Shown here piece after piece: positions 12,801 through 24,800 of a stretch of DNA of 64,000 nucleotides (positions are counted from its first letter, which is position 1; each line of letters begins with the position of its first letter). The notes below the pieces were generated by a model. That model saw nothing but the letters and a program-made list of their open reading frames with translations. It did no database searches and was not told the DNA's origin. The DNA is from Oasisia sp. SBJ-2009 (Eukaryota; Annelida; Polychaeta; Sabellida; Siboglinidae): contig OZ024861.1 of assembly GCA_964017155.1 (NCBI GenBank), positions 23,247,713 to 23,311,712 on the forward strand. Reading direction: 5' to 3'. The position numbers were made by a program, and so were the translations under genes.

Positions 12801-15800
12801 GCACGTCATGCAAGAAGCGCACCCTCTCCATCCGAGCTGTCGACCGCACACTCGGAATGGTCTGTGGACTGGAGACGTTTTGCACCAGTTGTGATACGGT
12901 TCTCAACTCGACTCTTTCTTCCGACCGAATTGGAGAGATGCAGGCAACAAATTCCCCATTCGTTGTGGTGCGATGAAGTGCTGTGAACTTTAGTGACACA
13001 GTGAACTTTATATGTGGACTGGTGAACTTTACATGTGGACTGGTGAACTTTACATGTGCAGTTGTATCATATTTTGCAAATACGGTTTCTGTTTTTTTAC
13101 ACGTTTTTACAAAGTTGCATAATGTTTCATACATTTTTATTATTTTGAAATGGAAACCCTTCTGAGCTTTTCCCACTGATAAATTATACATTGGCTAACA
13201 TATGTGCAAAGTTTCAGTTATATAAATAGATGTTTACTTGTTGAAATGTATGTTCCTGTGTACTCAAACTTTGAACGTGATTATCTCGGAAACATGTTTT
13301 TTCATTACACCTGCTGCCTCCCGTGTCATTTTTCCGTGCTACTACTTTATAGAATTGGTTGAAACTTGCCACAGTGAACCTTGATAGCATGACCATGAAA
13401 ACCACCAAGTTACTTTCTGGGAAATGTGACCTGCTTTTTACATAACAAGTCACAACTGAAATTTTTCACTACCGTTTTTGCATTTTCATATACTAGAAAG
13501 TTTGAAAAAATCATTAAAAAAAAACTAAACACTTATGAGAAAAACTGCTTGGTGGTTTTCACAAGGGATGTGTAGAGTAACTACACACAACATTTGGGTC
13601 ATCTAAGACTGGTAGATACAGATATATCTGACACGAAAAAGTCAATCCAAGATGGCCGCCACACCGTGGGAAAACACCCTAGAAAAATTCTCTAAAAAAT
13701 TCACAGTTATACTGTGAGGTAGATTAATAAACTCTGAAAGTTTTAGCTCTCTGTGTTCAATACAAGTGGAGTAATAAAATAAAGTCCGTTTAGACTACAC
13801 CATTGCCTTAACCTATAATGAGAAACGAAATCGAAAAATATATTGTTTAATTTAACAATGTTATAAATATTGTTATTGTGGCTTTTGTGTTGTTTTAGAA
13901 TGACCAATTCCACACCCCAGGAAATGGCCTGTCTGGTCTTGCTTGCGTCAGGTAGGTTGCTCACTATGTACAAACTGTGTATTTCTATAGTCACCAGACG
14001 TGTAACTACATTACTTGTGTACTAAATGCCAAAATATTTGGTTCCGGCAAAAAAATTAAAACAGTTTCGTTTAGAATTGCTACATTGTTAAATATCTTGA
14101 AATTATTGAAGCACAAGGTTGTGGACTTCTAAAGTTTGTAAATATAACAATTACAAAAAGATTAGTTTAGTTTTTTATTTTATCAAGGCATGAAATATTT
14201 CATAGCAATTTTTATAAATTCACCTAATGAGGTGTTTTAATGATGTTGTAATCCTTTATGTATGAACTAGAATGTTAACACTTTATTTTGTAATGTGTTT
14301 AAAAATTATTTGGTTGTAGTAAAACGCCTGCTAGTTTGTTGGAGAGATGTCAGAGTCTGGTTCAAGTGGGAAACTATGGGTACGTTTCTTATAGATTTAT
14401 TTGTCAGCTACTAAATAAATGAGTTTTGTTTCACAGAAACATTAAGGTCTATAGCATCTCTGTTTGTCTATGTGTGTGTTTTGTAATAATTTGTCTTTAC
14501 TGCTCAAAGCACCCAGAACCGTCCACCCTTTCATACGTGCAGAGTGCCCAGAACCACTCCATAGACATGTGGCTGCTAGGCCGCTCAGTTACATAGTTTT
14601 GATCCAACTCTATATTATATACATACACATACCATATTATTGTCTAATTATGTTTGATTGTTTAGTCTGTGAATGGTTTTGATAATTAATTACCTAAAAA
14701 CCTGCATATTAAGAATTATTATTGTGCAACTTTACGATACTGGATACAAAGTAGATCACTCGTCGGTGGTGAATTCATTTCACTACATATGTCTGGTGAA
14801 AGTAGCTCCATCTGTACCTAGTTTGATTTGTTTATTTTAGGGTGTTATATTAAAAGTTCTTATATAACATAGTATCCAATCCTCAGGATTGCTCAAAGTG
14901 CTTTACACTTTACTTCCCTGACAGACCTGTTCAATTAGACACTATCTCAACTTCTCTGGGAAGCATCCAGCCATATGCTGCAATTAATGCGTGAAGGCTG
15001 CCACATATCCATCACATTTCATGTGTCCATTGTTGAAATATCGTAATATTTATATGACCAATACAACATACTTCTTGGCTGGCCGCTATCATAAAAAACC
15101 CTTGGCAGATTGTAAAATAAGAAGGCTGTCTATCTAGTAAAGAATTAACTGAGAACTTATTTTAAGTAAAAGAAAATATTTGAATGACTTTTCAAGGACG
15201 GACCATGACACAAGTTTCCATCTGTTCCTGCGTCTGTTGGCAATGCATCTTGGGAAGTCTGCATCAGGTGATTTGACGCTTTGGAAGAAACTTAAGGGTC
15301 GGTGAGTGTACAAATGCTGGTAATTACCCTATATGGTATTGTATTGATAGCATGCATATGCAAACACACAACTATGCGAACGCAGATGCTCACAAACACT
15401 CACACACACACACACACACGCACAATGCACACACACACACACAAATGGCACAGGATCTGAATAAAAATATTCCAGAAAGTTCATTTTCTTCCTGGACATG
15501 GAAGTTTGCCATAAAATCTACCCCATTGTCAGACTTGTTTTTCTTTCACAACAAAAACTGTACTTATGATTTTAAGATTGGCCCCATCTTTTGGGGATTT
15601 CTTAATTTTGAGTATCCTGTTTGTCACCCCTTAAATGTTAGATTTATATTATTACATTGTTGCATTGCATCATGGTATATGTTTCAGGTTCTATTCCAAG
15701 TTTCACAGTCGTCGCATGCAGGACCTGAGTGAAACTGGACTGAACAATCTGACCACTCTCTTTCTCTCTCTCACCTACGTCGTCTCTCTACAAGATCTGG

Positions 15801-18800
15801 TTAGTGGTCACTGGTCGGTCGGTCGGTCGGTCGGTCGGTCGGTCGGTCGGTCGGTCGGTCGGTCGGTCGGTCGGTCGGTCGGTCGGTCGGTCGGTCGGTC
15901 GGTCGGTCGGTCGGTCGGTCGGTCGGTCGGTCGGTCGGTCGGTCGGTCGGTCGGTCGGTCGGTCGGTCGGTCGGTCGGTCGGTCGGTCAGCAACCTAATA
16001 TCTCATTTCATCATCAGTCTCGAATAATTTATGTCCATCTAATTTTTGCTTATTTTATTAACCTGTTTATTTTACCTAATTATTTATTGTGTGTATATTT
16101 TTCCTTGTTTTATATGTTAATTGAATGTAATGATCCAGTTTCTTGACTCATTGTTAATTAGTAAGTGTTTTACCTCTCTAGAAACTTTCTTTGTTTGTTT
16201 TTTCATTGTTTTATATTGTTAGCTGTATAAATTCATTGTAATCATAATAATTGTGTAATGATCAGTCAGTGTATATATTCCCAGATGCCTTTCTTATACA
16301 TCATTAATATAAAATTGGTTAGGACTTAGGGCAAAAGAATACACAAACTTCATGTTGACATTTTTATTTTCAGGGCTCAAAACTATTTGACCTTTATCAC
16401 ATGCTGGACATGAGAGGCCTCGATATTCACCGCCACCGCGCCATCTGGCGAGGAAGCTTTGCACTAATGATGCGTTTTTTAGAGCAAGAACTGGACGTAG
16501 GCTTCATGGCAGACAAGATGGTCGAAGACTGCAACTGGGTGTGTGTGTAAGTAGAGCATTTAGTGGAAACCTTCTTGGAAAAAGGCTTGTTTTTCTGTGT
16601 TCAGTCTTTTCAATGGTGTCACAATTTCTATGCCCCATTTAGGGGCCATTTGTAAAAGTGGACTTTTTGGTTGTTGTCAGTTCTAAGTATTCGCAGTGTT
16701 GCCATTTTGTTACTTGGATACATTTTAAGTTTTGCTGCATCCTGTGGATGCTGTTTTCTAAATTTTGTTGCTTTCCATCAACACAGACATTCTATGCTTG
16801 CACAAAGTTATAGGCCTATATAAGATAAGACTGGTTACAAAGACCTATGACATACATCCAAATTACATACTTTAGTTTTGCAATGGCGGAATGGTCCGAT
16901 CACCTAGTGACTAAACTGTGAAACTGCCATCAGCACTGCCTGGAGGTTAGTTAGGAAACTAGGTAGAACAACTCGTTAATAAGAGACATAAATTCAGCAA
17001 AGGCTGCCTGCCAGAATTTGACTGACTGAGGTTTGACAATAATAATATGATGTGTGCATGATTAAGCCATTATAAATGACGGGTAATAAAATTTTGAAAC
17101 TGTTATATTGACTGATTTCCATATGTTTGAGCATATGTGTACAGAGTGAGATACACACACAGTGAGCACCCCATTTTTAGATATGTGTTTAGGAATCTTT
17201 GGACGACATTTCTGCTGTTCTGTCAGACTCATGGGGTCCCAGGACCCTATCTGTCAGACTCATGGGGTCCCAGGACCCTATCTGTCAGACTCATGGGGTC
17301 CCAGGACCCTATCTGTCAGACTCATGGGGTCCCAGGACCCTATCTGTCAGACTCATGGGGTCCCAGGACCCTATCTGTCAGACTCATGGGGTCCCAGGAC
17401 CCTATTTTTTTAAACCTAGCCCAAACATTGTTTCAGGGAACTACGGAACTCGGCTGAGGGAAAGTCTCCAAATCACGAATTGGTGATGTTCTATGTTGAC
17501 TCACTGTTGGACATCATGGACACCAGCACTTTGTACCTGCATCAGCACCAGCTGATTGGTGAGTCTAGGTGTCAATCGGTGAGTCTGGGTGTTATTCTGT
17601 GAGTCTGGGTGTAAATCGGTGAGTCTGGGTGTCATTCTGTGAGTCTGGGTGTAAATCGGTGAGTTTGGGTGTCATTCGGTGAGTCTGGGTGTCATTCTGT
17701 GAGTCTGGGTGCCATTTGGTGAGTCTGGGTGTCAATCGATGAGTCTGGGTGTCATTCGGTGAGTCTAGGTGTCATTCTGTGAGTCTGGGTGTTATTCGGT
17801 GAGTCTGGGTGTCAATCGGTGAGTCTGGGTGTCATTCGGTGAGTCTGGGTGTCATTCGGTGAGCATGTGTGTCATTTGGTGAGTCTGTGGGTCATTCGGT
17901 GAGTCTGTGGGTCATTCGGTGAGTCTGGGTGTCATTCGGTGAGTCTGTGGGTCATTCGGTGAGTCTGTGGGTCATTCGGTGAGTCTGGGTGTTATTCGGT
18001 GAGTCTGGGTGTCATTCGGTGAGTCTGGGTGTCATTCGGTGAGCCTGTGTGTCATTTGGTGATCCTGGGTGTCATTCGGTGAGCCTGTGTGTCATTCGGT
18101 GAGTCTGGGTGTCATTCGGTGAGTCTGCGTGTCAATCAGTGAGTCTGCGTGTCATTCGGTGAGTCTGCATGTCATTCGGTGAGTCTGCGTGTCAATCGGT
18201 GAGTCTGGGTGTCAATCGGTGAGTCTGGGTGACATTCAGTAAGACTGTGAGTCTGGGTGTCATTCAGTGAGTCTGGGTGTCATTCGGTGAGTCTGGGTGT
18301 CATTCGGTGAGTCTGTGGGTCATTCGGTGAGTCTGTGGGTCATTCGGTGAGTCTGGGTGTCATTCGGTGAGTCTGTGGGTCATTCGGTGAGTCTGTGGGT
18401 CATTCGGTGAGTCTGGATCATTCGATGAGTCTGGATCATTCGGTGAGTCTGTGGATCATTCGGTGAGTCTGTGGGTCATTCGGTGAGTCGGTGGATCATT
18501 CAGTGAGTCTGGATCATTCGATGAGTCTGGATCATTCGGTGAGTCTGTGGATCATTCGGTGAGTCTGTGGGTCATTCGGTGAGTCGGTGCATCATTCAGT
18601 GAGTCTGTGGGTCGTTCAGTGAGTCTGTGGGTCGTTCAGTGAGTCTGTGGGTCATTCGGTGAGTCTGTGGATCATTCGGTGAGTCTGTGGGTCATTTGGT
18701 GAGTCTGGGTGTCATTCGGTGAGTCTGGGTCATTCGGTGAGTCTGTGGGTCATTCGGTGAGTCTGGGTCATTTGGTGAATCTGTGGGTCATTTGGTGAGT

Positions 18801-21800
18801 CTGTGGGTCATTCGGTGAGTCGGTGCATCATTCAGTGAGTCTGTGGGTCGTTCAGTGAGTCTGTGGGTCGTTCAGTGAGTCTGTGGGTCATTCGGTGAGT
18901 CTGTGGATCATTCGGTGAGTCTGTGGGTCATTTGGTGAGTCTGGGTGTCATTCGGTGAGTCTGGGTCATTCGGTGAGTCTGTGGGTCATTCGGTGAGTCT
19001 GGGTCATTCGGTGAGTCTGTGGGTCATTCGGTGAGTCTGGGTCATTTGGTGAATCTGTGGGTCATTTGGTGAGTCTGTGGGTCATTCGGTGAGTCTGGGT
19101 CATTTGGTGAATCTGTGGGTCATTTGGTGAATCTGTGGGTCATTTGGTGAATCTGTGGGTCATTTGGTGAATCTGTGGGTCATTTGGTGAATCTGTGGGT
19201 CATTTGGTGAATCTGTGGGTCATTTGGTGAATCTGTGGGTCATTTGGTGAATCTGTGGGTCATTTGGTGAATCTGTGGGTCATTTGGTGAATCTGTGGGT
19301 CATTTGGTGAATCTGTGGGTCATTTGGTGAATCTGTGGGTCATTTGGTGAATCTGAGACACTCCATGTGTGTGAATCACTCAATGAGTCTGTGAGTCTCT
19401 GAATCACTCAGTGAGTCTGGGTCACTTGATGAGTCTGAATCACTCGGTGAGTCTGTGGGTCACTCCATCCGTCTGTGTCACTCAGTGACTCTGTGTGTCT
19501 TCTGATGAGTCTGTGTGTCTTGTAGGTGTGGGCCTGTGTGACCTGCTCCAGTGCTGTCGGGTCAGTGACCTCGCTGTCCTCCTTGACCTTGTCCACAGCC
19601 TCCTCATTCGACACAGGTCAGTCGCCGGTCAACACAGCTTGTCCAGATATATATATATGTAATCTCTCAGGATCTCTTTCACCTCCAAGTCTCTCGTCAC
19701 CATGACCTTTGACCTGTTCACTCTTCCAGGATTGTGTCCAAGCGGGTCTCAGTGGGCCACGACAAGACACAGCCCGGTGACAATAACTCTGCCCTCTTGT
19801 ACTGCCGGGGTGAGTCATCATTCTCAATTTATTAAGTTATACTTGTATTCAACTACATTTTGTTGTGCATTATTAAAAAAAAATAATAATAGGGTAACTT
19901 GTTTTGCATATAAGAAACTAAGCCCAGTGAAATAAATAATTGCATCCTAAACTATATAGTCTTCATATTCATGCAACACATGACTTGATGATGTTCCCAT
20001 GTAAGATCCTGCAGTCATCTTCAGTGACTGTGATTGTGTGGTTATCCTCTGTGACTGTGATTGTGTGGTTATCTTCAGTGACTGTGATTATGTGGTTATC
20101 CTCTGTGACTGTGATTGTGTGGTTATCTTCAGTGACTGATTGTGTGGTTATCCTCTGTGACTGTGATTGTGTGGTTATCTTCAATGACTGTGATTGTGTG
20201 GTTATCCTCTGTGACTGTGATTGTGTGGTTATCTTCAGCGACTGATTGTGTGGTTATCTTCAGTGACTGTGATTGTGTAGTTATCTTCAGTGACTGTGAT
20301 TGTGTAGTTATCTTCAGTGACTGTGATTGTGTGGTTATCTTCAGTGACTGTAATTGTGTGGTTATCTTCTGTGACTGTGATTGTGTGGTTATCCTCTGTG
20401 ACTGTGATTGTGTGGTTATCTTCAGCGACTGTGATTGTGTAGTTATCTTCAGCGACTGTGATTGCGTAGTTATCTTCAGTGACTGATTGTGTGGTTATCT
20501 TCAGTGACTGTGATTGTGTGCTTATCCTCAGTGACTGTGCTTGTGTGGTTATTCTCAGCGACTGTGATTGTGTGGTTATCTTCAGCGACTGTGATTGTGT
20601 GGTTATCTTCAGTGACTGTGATTGTGTGGTTATCTTCAGTGACTGATTGTGTGGTTATCTTCAGTGACTGTGATTGTGTGATTATCTTCAGTGACTGTGA
20701 TTGTGTGGTTATCTTCAGTGACTGTGATTGTGTTGTTACCTTCAGTGACTGTGATTGTGTGGTTATCTTCAGTGACTGTGATTGTGTGGTTACCTTCAGT
20801 GACTGTGATTGTGTGGTTACCTTCAGTGACTGTGATTGTGTGGTTATCTTCAGTGACTGTGATTGTGTGGTTATCTTCAGTGACTGTGATTGTGTGGTTA
20901 TCTTCAGTGACTGTGATTGTGTGGTTACCTTCAGTGATTGTGTGGTTATCTTCAGTGACTGTGATTGTGTGGTTATCTTCAGTGACTGTGATTGTGTAGT
21001 TATCTTCAGTGACTGTGATTGAGTGGTTATCTTCAGTGACTGTGATTGTGTGGTTACCTTCAGTGACTGTGATTGTGTGGTTATCTTCAGTGACTGTGAT
21101 TGTGTGGTTATCTTCAGTGACGGTGGTTGTGTGGTTATCCTCAGCGACTGATTGTGTGGTTATCTTCAGCGACTGTGAGTGTGTGGTTATCTTCAGTGAC
21201 TGTGAGTGTGTGGTTATCTTCAGTGATTGTGATTGTGTGGTTACCTTCAGTGACTGTGATTGTGTGGTTATCTTCAGTGATTGTGTGGTTATCTTCAGTG
21301 ACTGTTAGTGTGTGGTTATCTTCAGTGATTGTGATTGTGTGGTTATCTTCAGTGATTGTGATTGTGTGGTTATCTTCAGTGACTGTGATTGTGTGGTTAT
21401 CTTCAGTGACTGTGATTGTGTGGTTATCTTCAGTGACTGTGATTGTGTGGTTATCTTCAGTGACTGTGATTGTGTGGTTATCTTCAGTGACTGTGATTGT
21501 GTGGTTATCTTCAGTGACTGTGATTGTGTGGTTATCTTCAGTGATTGTGATTGTGTGGTTCCAGAACTTGCCGCCATCTTGTGGCAGCACTTCTACCAGT
21601 TTGTGAGGGTGCACAGCACCACCCTGACACCCCCACCCCTACTGGCGGACCTGGCTGCTGGCTTCACCCTCCTCCTTCTCACCTCGTGAGTTGTCTACCC
21701 TTCTTGTCTCATTCCAAATATGGTCACATGTCCTACTATAATGTGGGTGGTTATAATAATAAAGTTTATTCTCTGTGGCTGCTGTTGTGGCTGAAAAGTA

Positions 21801-24800
21801 CAGTAAGAGCATTATAACTGATAAAACAATTCATTAATGTATATTAACAAAACTACGTATGAAATACAAAATATGTATATGAAATTCTTACTAACTAGAG
21901 TATCTGATAACATTATAAAAATAAAATAGAATAATAAAACTGTAATTGGCCTATAATCTGAATGTATAAAATGTTGACTAATTAAAGTGTCATATAAAAA
22001 AATATGTCTAAATAGTATAAAATACATCAACTGAATAAATAGCTAAACAGATTCACAGTACATTGTAAGTAATATTCGTGTTTGGAATTAATAAATGCAT
22101 ATGTATCAGAGCCGTAATGTAACGAAGTACTTTTACTTCGTTACTTTACTTAAGTAGAAAAGTTTACTTTTCTTGAGTAACGAAGTACATTTTTGGGGAA
22201 GTACTTTTACTTGTAACGAAGTACAAATGTGAGTACTTTTTCTAAATGTAACGAAGTACTCATAATTTCTTTATTAAATTTGCGAAACCTCCTAAAAAGA
22301 TCCGCGAATGATCTGTGTCAGAAGCACGTGCGGCACTGTTTGCCGTCAGCGTAGATTTATTTTAAAATGTCACAGGAAACAACAAATAGAAATAACAGAT
22401 AAGCAGAGACAGACGTGTTAAATGTCCCGGACTGGCCGGATTTCTTTTGTTACGTGATGAATTCGTTGAGATAATTGCAATCTTAAGGTCTGGGAAGGAC
22501 CACAGCCGGCTATGCCGGTTGCCCCGACTGGGCCGCTCAGAAAACAATAGCCAAGAATTATTTAACTCCTTGTTTTGACCAGACAAGTAAAAACAGCTAC
22601 CTTACTATCTTCTTGTGTCTTGCCTGTTGTTGACACAGTTTGTTAACTTTACATGATCCTTGTGAATGTCACATGCTAGTTGTATAACGAGAGTTCCCCA
22701 TTATCGCCCACCGCAAATCTGCCGATCTTTATCATCTGTAGGCCTATATGTCTGTAATATAGATCAGTGTGTATAACTTAGTGAAATCAGTTTCTATACA
22801 TATTTACATTAGTCTTTTGAAATAAATGTTGCAATTACACATGAAGGCATAATTATTATGAAAGGAATGTTGTAACCACAATCATGGTCTAGACCTTCGT
22901 CAAATATCACAAATTAAAAAAATTCTTCACACGTCCAAGATGACAACAATGTTAACAACCCTATAATAACGTGTATATCTTCTACTTATTAATACGATGG
23001 TTGTTGTAGTCGTGTTAGTAATCAAACATGGTGTAGGCTATTTACAGCCTGTGTGTAGTGCTGTTTGCACTGTGATACTTATATTTCACACTGTTAAAAC
23101 ATTTATCTATTATGCAACGAATAAAATATTACTAAAGAAAATTATATCAGCTTGGTATATATGCTAAATGATATTGTGAATATTTTGTTTTATTCACATT
23201 AGTTGGCTGCATCGGTCATTTTAGATCATTACAGGAGAAAAGTACTTTTGTGTTTACTTCAAGTACAAGTATTTACTTTTTACTTGTACTTCAAGTACAT
23301 TTTTCTAGCAGTACTTTTACTTTTACTTGAGTAGCTTTTTCTAGAGTTACTTTTACTTTTACTCAAGTACAAAATAAATGTACTTGTTACAGCTGTGATA
23401 TGTATGTGTGTTAATCATATTTTTCTCTTATATATGTTTCTAGTGCCAAACATATTATGCTTATATTTTTCATATAATTTTACATTTGTTATGTTTTCTT
23501 ACGTTTTGGAATTATTTTGAACCACTAATCAGTGAAGAATGTTTCATATAATTGTTAAAATATGTATACTTGCCGAGTGATCAAGTGATGCGTGGGGGGA
23601 ATAAATAAACAGTAAAATATTAATGAATAAAGTATTTAAACTATAAAACTATACTGGTATAGTAAACAGTTAAAATTGTAGTAGTAAGGTAATTGATATT
23701 ATGATATCATGATGAACATTATCGTTGCAAAAAGCATTCTGTTTCAGGCCCCCTGGTGGCCAGACTGGAGTTCGGGAAACCGTGAAGGATTGTTTCTTAT
23801 ACTTTGGCTGCAGTGAACATGTCAACGCAACGTAAGTTTACATCAGCTTCTTTCTCTTGCACTAGTATGAATTAATTTATGCTCAACTGCAATATTAGTC
23901 ATGGAAAAAAGTGATAGTACATGTAGTAGTAACTATGATGTCATACACATCTGGTACTTAATTAGTTGTGTTTAGTAAACATGTTGCTGAAGGAATTCTC
24001 CCCTGTGTATGAAGACAAATATTTTTTTCAACATTTAAGTGCTGATACATTTTAAGATCTGACAAATATTCTACTGCATATTATAATGGGTAAAAAAAAA
24101 CAATATGAATAAATCCTAAATCTGGCACATACTGCACTAAACACATTGTCATCTGTGGAATGTCAAATAATGGCCCATCCCTGAAAGCAAATGTGTGAAA
24201 CTTGTGAAACAAATGTATGAAAGTTTGTTCCTATTTTGTCACCAGGATATCCTGCCGCTATCTGTGTCACATGATGCCAAATAAGGACGTGATGTCACAA
24301 CTGGAGGTGGCACTAACCAATCATGAGTCCCGACTCATTCAGGCATGGCTGCAGTGTAGTTGTCTCCTACCCTCTGATACGTCGATGCTCCAAGAACTCA
24401 CAAGGTCAGTGATACATCACTTTCATCAGTAAACTTCAGGAGATATGATGTGTTTTTTCTACATTGTTTTTTCATTTATTCAAAGTAAAATAACTGTGCA
24501 TGTTAAAAGTATGGTATATAAGATGCGTGTTGAAAGTTAAAATCTATAAATAAAACTGCCAAAAAGACCACTATTAGTGGGTAAATGAAAATGTACCCAC
24601 CTTTTATGAGCATTTCCCATTTTCAAGAGCATTTCCTGCTCTTTCATGAGTATTTCCTACTCTTTTGTGATGATCTACTGCTTTCCATGTGCATATGTGA
24701 CATGTTCTAATGAATTGCTAAGTTCATCATTTTTACACCGTTGGAAAACTTAGGATATCTTCTTTCAAATGGAGTGCCTAACTCAATTTTATACTTTTTT

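Noticed and set aside
15635..16027. 130-codon frame with (GRSV)n
   Set aside because: Read-through of MMS22L exon 17 sequence in the wrong frame into the (GGTC)44 repeat.
17559..19525. CRISPR-like array of short repeats
   Set aside because: Units are contiguous with no unique spacers, and the context is a eukaryotic intron.
19940..21689. Several 70-177-codon frames rich in VIVWLSSVT or SDCDCVV
   Set aside because: 27-bp minisatellite artefacts. The true exon is 21565-21685.
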